Below are positions 1 to 4,554 of a stretch of 7,671 bases of DNA, one piece after another. Positions within the stretch are counted from its first letter, which is position 1. Each line of letters starts with the position of its first letter. A program made the translations under genes and the position numbers. The notes beneath the pieces are model-generated. The model was not told the origin of the DNA and made no database searches. It was given only the letters and a program-made list of their open reading frames with translations. The stretch spans positions 1 to 7,671 of the forward strand of contig CAZCYE010000075.1 of assembly GCA_964502775.1 (NCBI GenBank), read 5' to 3'. The DNA comes from CAZCYE01 sp964502775. GTDB taxonomy: Bacteria; Actinomycetota; Acidimicrobiia; IMCC26256; PALSA-555.

Positions 1-16
1 CGAGCCGCCCGAGGGG

Positions 17-868
17 GTGCCGCGGCCCGCCCGTAGCCCTCGGGCCCCCCGCCTGGTCGACGGCGGCGCCTGCGGTGTGCATCCGGCGCTCGGGCGCTCG
101 GAGGTGCTCGCCGCGGTGAGCGCGCTCGTGGCGGGGCGCCCGGACGCGACGCTCGGCCTCGTTGTCCCCGACGTCACCCGCGACGAGGCGCTCGACGCGC
201 TCGAGGTGAGCTTCGGCCTGGGGTCGGCGCCCCAGCCCGTCGTGGATCCCGTGCGCACGCTCGCGGCGCTCGCGTATGCGGGCGACGCGCTCGGGGCCGT
301 GGTCGCGGCCGGGGGCAGGGTGGCGCTCGCCACCTCACGGCCGGCGTCGCTGCTCGCGCTGTACGCCGCGATCGCGCGCGCCACCGAAGCCGCCGGCGCC
401 GGGGTGGTGCGGAGCCACGGAATCACGCTCGGTGGCGACCGTGCCCTGTGGTGGCACGACGGTGTGGCGGTGGAAGCCCGGGGCTCGTCGCTCTCGGCCG
501 ATCCCCCGGCCCAGACCGCCCACGAGTGGCTCTTCGTGGTGGGCCGTCCCGACCTCGTCGTCGCCGACGGCGTCTTCGCGGCCGCGGCGATCGGTGCCGG
601 CCTGCACACCGTCGCCTTTGCCGACCTCGACGAGCCCGCCTTCGCGCTCGCGGCTGCCCGAGACCTGCCGGTGATCGTGGTGCCCCTCGCCACCCGCCAG
701 CCGCCCGAGGCCTATGCAGTGGTGGCCGACACCCTCGGCGCCCCGGGCGATGCCCAGGTCCCGCCAGCCCCAACGGGCCACGGGACCGTCCCCGCGGCGC
801 AGGGGCCACACTTGGCAACAGGCACCCCGGGGCTCTACGCTGCCCCGCACCGCGGGGGAGAGGGGTGA
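17..868 (+). CDS. Divergent member of the actinobacterial 'phosphatase' family (PF15698-like), possibly 5' partial
   Basis: A 283-residue soluble protein with no signal peptide or membrane segment. Residues 100-135 (RVALATSRPASLL) and 177-225 (RPDLVVADGVFAAAA, then HTVAFADLDEPAFAL) have the layout I remember from Streptomyces proteins annotated simply as 'phosphatase'. There the equivalent stretches read approximately ATGHPGGLL, LWHTHSG, LVVADHGWAG and YADCNDPALF. The family match is from memory, and the substrate is unknown. Several His and polar residues of those motifs are replaced here, so activity is doubtful. The last 40 or so residues (from 242) are Pro/Gly/Ala-rich and look unstructured. 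The reading frame is open to the left edge and the GTG at 17 has no well-spaced ribosome site, so the true start may lie outside the window. The stop overlaps the next gene's GTG by 4 bases (GTGA), implying coupled translation with the DNA-binding protein. An unrelated Rossmann-like protein remains possible. Confidence 0.6.
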   Translation: MPRPARSPRAPRLVDGGACGVHPALGRSEVLAAVSALVAGRPDATLGLVVPDVTRDEALDALEVSFGLGSAPQPVVDPVRTLAALAYAGDALGAVVAAGGRVALATSRPASLLALYAAIARATEAAGAGVVRSHGITLGGDRALWWHDGVAVEARGSSLSADPPAQTAHEWLFVVGRPDLVVADGVFAAAAIGAGLHTVAFADLDEPAFALAAARDLPVIVVPLATRQPPEAYAVVADTLGAPGDAQVPPAPTGHGTVPAAQGPHLATGTPGLYAAPHRGGEG

Positions 869-1068
869 GACGCGTGGCGCAGTCGTTCGCGAAGGCGCGC
901 TTCCTTACCGTGCAGGAAGTGGCCGATCTCTTGAGGGTGTCGTCGATGACCGTCTACCGCCTCATCAAGGCGGGGGACCTCCCCGCGGTCCGCGTCGGGC
1001 GTTCCTTCCGGGTCCGGGACGTCGACGTCGACGTCTACCTGGCGTCCCGCTACACCCAGGCGGGCTGA
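865..1068 (+). CDS. Excisionase/BldC-family helix-turn-helix DNA-binding protein (Rv0500A-like)
   Basis: A 67-residue protein that is almost entirely one MerR/excisionase-type winged helix-turn-helix. Residues 14-36 (LTVQEVADLLRVSSMTVYRL) form the two DNA-binding helices. Residues 39-50 (LPAVRVGRSFRV) form the wing, with the conserved basic VGRSFRV. Mycobacterial Rv0500A, as I recall it, has nearly the same core (LTVAEVAALMRVS.MTVYRL...LPAVRVGRSFRV). Streptomyces relatives include BldC and the BldD target BdtA, so a role as a small transcription factor is likely; its targets cannot be read from the sequence. GTG at 865 overlaps the previous stop as GTGA and sits 4 bases after the GGAG at 857-860. 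GTG at 874 (64 residues) is an alternative with longer spacing from the same purine run. The C-terminal DVDVDV comes from a triple GACGTC repeat. Confidence 0.9.
   Translation: MRRVAQSFAKARFLTVQEVADLLRVSSMTVYRLIKAGDLPAVRVGRSFRVRDVDVDVYLASRYTQAG
1018..1035. repeat. (GACGTC)x3 hexamer repeat forming an 18-base palindrome
   Basis: Three tandem copies of GACGTC, itself palindromic, lie inside the helix-turn-helix gene and encode alternating Asp-Val. It is probably a local expansion tolerated in the C-terminal helix region. A self-binding site for the encoded regulator is possible but unsupported. Confidence 0.6.
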
Positions 1069-1168
1069 GCGACCACCGCCGACCCGGGCAACAGGACGAG
1101 ACGAAGCGCAGCGCTGGCCGGATGGCCGTGAGCGCGCAGCGGAGTCGACCCAGGAAACAGGACCCCGC

Positions 1169-1996
1169 ATGACCAGGCCGGTGGCGTTCCTGTCCGACTA
1201 CGGGCTCGCCGACGAGTTCGTCGGAGTGTGCAAGGCCGTCATGCTCGGCCTGGTGCCCGACCTGGTAGTCATCGACCTCACCCACGACGTCCCCGCCCAC
1301 GACGTGCGCGCCGGGGCCCTCGCGCTGGTTCGGGCCGTGCAGTACCTGCCCGACGACACGGTGGTGCTCGCGGTGGTGGACCCCGGCGTGGGCACCGACC
1401 GGCGCCTGCTCGGCGTGGCCTGCGAGCACGCGACGCTGCTCGGCCCCGACAACGGCCTGCTCGCCCCCGCGGTCACGATGCTGGGTGGACCCCGGGAGAT
1501 CGTGCAGATCGTCAACGAGGCGCACCGACTCCCGGCGCCCGCGCCCACCTTCGCCGGTCGTGACATCCTCGCCCCGGCGGCCGCGCACCTCGCCGCCGGC
1601 GGGTCGCTCGCCGACCTCGGACCGGCGGTGGACGCGGCCGGGCTCGTGCCGGGCCTCGTGGGCCTGGCCCGCACTCTGGAAGGGGGGGCGCTCGAGGGCG
1701 AGGTGTGGTGGGTCGACCGCTTCGGCAACTGCCAGCTCAACATCGCGCCCGACGACCTCGAGGCCCTCGGTGCCCACCCCGGCGCGACGGTCGAGGTGCG
1801 CCTGGCGAGTGAGGCGCGCCAGGCGCGCTGGGTCCTCACCTACGGCGAGGCCCGGCCCTCGGAGCTCGTCCTGGTGGTCGATTCGTACGGACTCGTCTCC
1901 CTGGCGCTCGACCGGCGCTCGGCGGCCTCCGAGCTCGGCCTGCGGGCCGGTTCGGCCGTGGTCGTCGTGCCCCCAGGCGTTACCGTGCCCGCATGA
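1169..1996 (+). CDS. SAM hydrolase (adenosine-forming), DUF62 / SAM hydroxide adenosyltransferase family
   Basis: A 275-residue cytoplasmic enzyme of the family that includes the SAM-dependent chlorinase and fluorinase. DUF62 members normally use water to split S-adenosylmethionine into adenosine and methionine. The N-terminal domain carries FLSDYG (7-12), whose Asp10 matches the ribose-binding Asp of fluorinase, and VVDPGVGTDRR (69-79), giving the triad Asp71 and Arg78. LGPDNGLL (91-98) and TFAGRDILAPAAAHLAAG (127-144) follow. The C-terminal domain has WVDRFGNCQLNI (181-192), the adenine/methionine-binding strand with Asn191, and VDSYGLVSLAL (237-247). In typical DUF62 proteins the third motif is TFHGRD with a catalytic His; here that position is Ala129. 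The VDPGVGT motif argues against a halogenase. Start: ATG with AGGA at 1159-1162, 6 bases away. Its stop overlaps the start of a 30-residue membrane peptide (ATGA). Length is normal for the family. Confidence 0.92.
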   Translation: MTRPVAFLSDYGLADEFVGVCKAVMLGLVPDLVVIDLTHDVPAHDVRAGALALVRAVQYLPDDTVVLAVVDPGVGTDRRLLGVACEHATLLGPDNGLLAPAVTMLGGPREIVQIVNEAHRLPAPAPTFAGRDILAPAAAHLAAGGSLADLGPAVDAAGLVPGLVGLARTLEGGALEGEVWWVDRFGNCQLNIAPDDLEALGAHPGATVEVRLASEARQARWVLTYGEARPSELVLVVDSYGLVSLALDRRSAASELGLRAGSAVVVVPPGVTVPA

Positions 1997-2085
1997 GGCC
2001 CGGCACCACGATCGCCATCGTGGCGCTCCTGGTGCTCATCGTGGCGGCGGCGATGGCCCAGTTCGTCCTCAGGTTGAGCCCCTGA
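1993..2085 (+). CDS. Small single-pass membrane peptide (30 aa), coupled to the SAM hydrolase
   Basis: An ATG that overlaps the SAM hydrolase stop as ATGA opens a 30-codon frame ending in TGA at 2083-2085. The product has a short polar N-terminus (MRPGTT), about 20 hydrophobic residues (7-26, Ile/Val/Leu/Ala-rich), then a short tail with Arg27. This is the layout of a single transmembrane anchor. The 4-base overlap and the clean hydrophobic stretch support it as a real gene even though it is below usual gene-caller limits. No family is recognised. It could tether or modulate the neighbouring enzyme, or be unrelated. Chance is not excluded, because GC-rich frames readily encode Ala/Val runs. 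Confidence 0.55.
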   Translation: MRPGTTIAIVALLVLIVAAAMAQFVLRLSP

Positions 2086-2130
2086 GCCGGCGGAATCCCG
2101 GAGATTTCTCACGTTGGGTGGTACGTCGGG

Positions 2131-2159
2131 CTCAAGGCGACCACTCTGGGTGTCGATGC
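2131..2159 (+). promoter_or_regulatory. Possible sigma-28/FliA/WhiG-type promoter
   Basis: CTCAAG at 2131-2136, a 15-base spacer, then GTCGATGC at 2152-2159. This resembles the sigma-28 class consensus (TAAA or TCAAG, about 15 bases, GCCGATAA) used for flagellar genes in many bacteria and by WhiG in Streptomyces. It lies between the end of the left gene set and the end of the convergent membrane gene. It points to the right, where the nearest same-strand gene is rex, almost 1 kb away. A transcript from it would be short or antisense to the membrane gene. The match is by eye only. Confidence 0.35.
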
Positions 2160-2193
2160 AGGGGCAAGTTCCCGGCACGCGGGCGTGGGGAGT

Positions 2194-2203
2194 GTGACGT
2201 CAC
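2194..2203. promoter_or_regulatory. Perfect 10-base palindrome GTGACGTCAC
   Basis: A perfect inverted repeat in the gap between the convergent genes, about 35 bases downstream of the sigma-28-like element. It could be a regulator half-site pair, but no protein is assigned. Palindromes of this size occur by chance in GC-rich DNA. Confidence 0.25.
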
Positions 2204-2218
2204 GGCTCTTACCGTGGC

Positions 2219-2995
2219 TCACCGGCCTCCCAGCCCGCCCCAAGACCCACGCCCGCGTCCGGGTTCTCTCGCCCCTGTGGCCGTTCGATCCTCATGGTGC
2301 CCTCGGGTGCCCTCGGCGAGGCGGAAGGCCACGTAGATGACGGCGATGCCGGCCGCGAGGCTGGCCGTGAACGCCTCGTCGGACCCCTCGATCCCCTGGA
2401 GCAGGCCGCCGCTCGACAGCACGAGCGTGCCGAGGGCGATGAGCACGTTGGCGCCGGCGCGCCGGGCCGCCCCAGGCGATTGGCCGGGCGATTGGCTGGG
2501 CGGGGCCCCACCACGCCGGAGCCGGATCACCGACCAGAGCGCGCCCCCGATGATCACGACCGTGCCCACCCCGCTGCCGATGCCCGCGAGCACCCGGGGC
2601 AGCGCGTCGAACACGTCCTTGCCCACCGGGATCGTGGTGCCGCGCACATCCTCCATCGGCGCGCTGATGAGCACCCCGGCGGCCAGGCCCGAGAAGAAGG
2701 TGAGCGCCCACTGCGCGCGCCGCCCCGCGGTGGGGGAGGCCAGCAGGTACACGGTGCCGAGCGCGAGCCAGGGCACGTTGAGGACCGCGCCGAAGAGGAA
2801 GAAGAGCCGGAACGTGGCGCGGTCCCATCCCGTCGACGCCCCCATCGCGAGTGCGGCCGACGCGAGGGCGAACATCGCCAGCGCGACCGCCCACGCGGCG
2901 AGCTGCGGTCGTCGTTCCCGGGTGTAGCGCACGAGCGTGGATTCCGCGAACACCGAGGCCAGCGCGGTGGCGGCGAAGGCGAGCCCGGCGACCAC
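2219..2995 (-). CDS. Unrecognised membrane protein with about seven transmembrane segments
   Basis: A 258-residue protein that I cannot assign to a family. Hydrophobic segments lie at about 2-22, 33-52, 62-86, 94-114, 136-158, 181-200 and 208-226, so roughly seven helices. The loop after helix 4 (PMEDVRGTTIPVGKDVFDALPR, about 113-134) is the most conserved-looking polar stretch. A Pro/Ser/Gly linker with a duplicated QSPG unit lies at 164-176. The C-terminal tail (228-258) is Arg/Gly/His-rich and probably cytoplasmic. I chose the GTG whose first base is 2995 because the first helix follows at once. The frame extends up to 3109, but that would add an unlikely polar leader and run through the Rex operator. 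A TACCCT at 3009-3004 on this strand would allow near-leaderless transcription. Divergent from rex with a 125-base spacer holding a Rex operator, so co-regulation by NADH/NAD+ state is plausible. No heme ligand pattern or transporter signature was seen. Confidence 0.75.
   Translation of the reverse strand: MVAGLAFAATALASVFAESTLVRYTRERRPQLAAWAVALAMFALASAALAMGASTGWDRATFRLFFLFGAVLNVPWLALGTVYLLASPTAGRRAQWALTFFSGLAAGVLISAPMEDVRGTTIPVGKDVFDALPRVLAGIGSGVGTVVIIGGALWSVIRLRRGGAPPSQSPGQSPGAARRAGANVLIALGTLVLSSGGLLQGIEGSDEAFTASLAAGIAVIYVAFRLAEGTRGHHEDRTATGAREPGRGRGSWGGLGGR
2475..2498. repeat. 12-base tandem duplication inside the membrane protein gene
   Basis: Two adjacent copies of GGCGATTGGC(C/T)G differing at one base. 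On the minus strand they encode the repeated QSPG of the linker between helices 5 and 6. It is probably slippage in a tolerant loop. Confidence 0.6.
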
Positions 2996-3043
2996 GGAGC
3001 CCGAGGGTAACGGGGTGGCCCCGCCGGCTCCGGGCCCAGCGCC

Positions 3044-3061
3044 TTGTGACTCCGTGCACAA
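3044..3061. promoter_or_regulatory. Rex operator (ROP) upstream of rex
   Basis: TTGTGACTCCGTGCACAA has perfect inverted ends TTGTG...CACAA and matches the established Rex consensus TTGTGAANNNNTTCACAA at 12 of 14 fixed positions. It lies 59 bases before the rex start and overlaps the likely -35 hexamer, as expected for autorepression relieved by high NADH. It is also 48 bases before the start of the divergent membrane gene. In Streptomyces coelicolor, Rex is known to autoregulate its rex-hemACD operon, which supports this assignment. Confidence 0.85.
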
Positions 3062-3076
3062 GCACCGGGCTAGGGT
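3046..3076 (+). promoter_or_regulatory. Probable rex operon promoter (-35 GTGACT, -10 TAGGGT)
   Basis: GTGACT at 3046-3051 and TAGGGT at 3071-3076 with a 19-base spacer resemble an actinobacterial housekeeping promoter. Transcription would begin near 3083 and leave an untranslated leader of about 40 bases containing AGGGAG (3101-3106). The -35 lies inside the Rex operator. The spacer is slightly long, so the -35 assignment is tentative. Confidence 0.5.
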
Positions 3077-3120
3077 GACGACGCGCCCCGCGCGCACACG
3101 AGGGAGCACGCGCTCACGCC

Positions 3121-3828
3121 GTGGACGACCACCGCGATCAGGACGGCTCCCCTCGAGCCGCGCCGTGGACGAGCCGGCGGATCCCGGACGCGACCGTGGC
3201 CCGTCTTCCCCTCTATCACCGCGTGCTGCTGGGCATGGCCGACGAATCGGTGGCCACCGTGTCGTCGGAGCAGCTCGCCGGCCACGCCGGGGTGAACGCG
3301 GCCAAGGTCCGCAAGGACCTCTCGTACCTGGGGTCGCACGGCACCCGGGGCGTGGGCTACGAGGTGGGTCACCTCGTCGCCGAGATCACGGTGCAGCTCG
3401 GCCTCACCCACGACTGGCCGGTCGTCATCGTGGGCGTCGGCAACCTCGGCCGCGCGCTGGCCAACTACCGGAGCTTCGCCGAGCGCGGGTTCGATGTGGT
3501 TGCCCTGGTCGATACCGACCCGGCCAAGGTGGGCGCCACGGTGGGCGGTCTGCGCGTGGACGCCCTCGATGTGCTCGACCGGGTGGTCACCGAGCGCGGC
3601 GTCGCCATCGGCGTGATCGCCACCCCGGCCGATGCCGCCCAGGAGGTGGTCGATCGCCTCGTGGCCGCCGGCGTGCGCTCGATCCTGAACTTCGCCCCGA
3701 CCGTGGTGTCCGTGCCCCGAGGGGTCACGGTGCGCCGGGTGGACCTCGCCACCGAGTTCCAGATCCTCGCCTTCTACCAGAAACACCGCGCGATCCCGAC
3801 CCCGAACCGCGCCACAGTGGAGGCATGA
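3121..3828 (+). CDS. rex: Redox-sensing transcriptional repressor Rex
   Basis: A 235-residue homodimeric repressor that binds operators when NAD+ dominates and releases them when NADH rises. Residues 20-90 form the winged-helix DNA-binding domain: RIPDATVARLPLYHRVL, then SSEQLAGHAGVNAAKVRKDLSYLG with the basic recognition helix, then GTRGVGYEV. The Rossmann NAD(H)-binding domain follows, with VVIVGVGNLGRALANY (101-116; GxGxxG at 105-110) and the acidic VDTDP at 130-134. NFAPTVVSVP (190-199) is the family's conserved coenzyme-proximal loop. The C-terminal helix VDLATEFQILAFYQ (207-220) swaps between subunits in known Rex structures. Length is normal. The GTG at 3121 is the only start that keeps the family's RIPDATVARLP segment; AGGGAG lies 14 bases upstream, which is rather far. 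It heads the heme/siroheme operon and has a Rex operator in front, so it probably represses itself and the genes behind it. Confidence 0.97.
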   Translation: MDDHRDQDGSPRAAPWTSRRIPDATVARLPLYHRVLLGMADESVATVSSEQLAGHAGVNAAKVRKDLSYLGSHGTRGVGYEVGHLVAEITVQLGLTHDWPVVIVGVGNLGRALANYRSFAERGFDVVALVDTDPAKVGATVGGLRVDALDVLDRVVTERGVAIGVIATPADAAQEVVDRLVAAGVRSILNFAPTVVSVPRGVTVRRVDLATEFQILAFYQKHRAIPTPNRATVEA

Positions 3829-3861
3829 CCCGACGCGGGCCCCGGTCTTGGAACGGTGATC

Positions 3862-4554
3862 GTGGCTGATCCGGGCGTGACCGATTCGGGCAGCACCGAT
3901 CCGGAGGCCGGGCGGGGCGGGCTCGGGGGGTATCCCGTCAACCTCCTCGTCTCGGGCCGGCATTGCGTGGTGGTGGGCGCGGGACGGGTGGCGGCGCGCA
4001 AGATCGCGGCGCTGCTGGACGCGGGAGCCGAGGTGGTCGTGGTGGCGCCGGAGGCGGGCCCGGAGGTGGTCGCCGCGCGCGATGCCGGGCGCATCACCCT
4101 GGTCGAGCGCGCCTTCGCGGCGTCCGATCTCGACGGCGCCTGGCTGGCCACCGCGGCCACGAGCGACCCCGAGGTGAACCGGGCGGTCTTCGAGGCCGGC
4201 GAGGCCCGCCGGGTCTGGGTGAACGCGGCCGACGACCCTGCCCACTGCTCGGTCACCCTCATGTCGGTGGTGCGCCAGGGCGACCTCGTGGTCACGATCG
4301 GCACGGGCGGTCGCAGCCCCGCGCTGGCCACCTACCTTCGCGACCACGTGACGGCCGAGATGGGCCCCGAGTGGGGCGTCCTGCTCGAGCTGCTGTCCGA
4401 GGCCCGGGAGCGGGTGCGGGCCGGCGGTACGTCGAGCGAGGACGTGGATTGGCGACGGGCCCTCGATTCCGGCATGCTCGACCTGATCCGCGCCGGTCGC
4501 ATGGCCGAGGCCAAGGAGCTTCTCCAGACGTGTCTCTCGTCGTCGTCGGACTGA
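3862..4554 (+). CDS. Siroheme synthase dehydrogenase/chelatase (precorrin-2 dehydrogenase, SirC/CysG-N type)
   Basis: A 230-residue enzyme expected to oxidise precorrin-2 to sirohydrochlorin with NAD+. Some family members (CysG, Met8p) also insert iron to give siroheme. The core begins with GYPVNLLVSGRHCVVVGAGRVAARK: the Rossmann GAGRVAARK is at 39-47 and VVVVAPEAG follows. VNAADDPAHCSVT (120-132) contains the conserved Asp implicated in both activities in CysG and Met8p, and TGGRSPALA is at 148-156. The C-terminal helical part (about 165-226) resembles the dimerisation region of CysG-N. About 22 Asp/Gly/Ser-rich residues precede the core and are probably disordered. Start is uncertain: GTG at 3862 has GGAA 8 bases away, while GTG at 3856 is only 3 bases from the same purines. 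It lies between rex and hemA, and its last 25 bases overlap hemA, so it is part of the same operon. Its substrate is supplied by the CobA domain downstream. Confidence 0.88.
   Translation: MADPGVTDSGSTDPEAGRGGLGGYPVNLLVSGRHCVVVGAGRVAARKIAALLDAGAEVVVVAPEAGPEVVAARDAGRITLVERAFAASDLDGAWLATAATSDPEVNRAVFEAGEARRVWVNAADDPAHCSVTLMSVVRQGDLVVTIGTGGRSPALATYLRDHVTAEMGPEWGVLLELLSEARERVRAGGTSSEDVDWRRALDSGMLDLIRAGRMAEAKELLQTCLSSSSD

Noticed and set aside
2086..2218. Rho-independent terminator between the convergent genes
   Set aside because: No strong GC stem followed by a T run on either strand; only very short inverted repeats were seen.
2194..2340. 48-codon + strand frame after the sigma-28-like element, starting at the GTG of the palindrome
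   Set aside because: Its upstream purine run is too close to the start, the product is Arg/Pro-rich without features, and most of it overlaps the membrane gene antisense.
2294..3010. 238-residue + strand frame opposite the membrane protein gene
   Set aside because: Charged low-complexity product. The minus-strand frame gives seven regular hydrophobic segments, which is far better evidence of coding.
3070..4347. 425-residue open frame on the minus strand across rex and the siroheme gene
   Set aside because: Antisense to two recognised genes, composition typical of a shadow frame, no domain seen.
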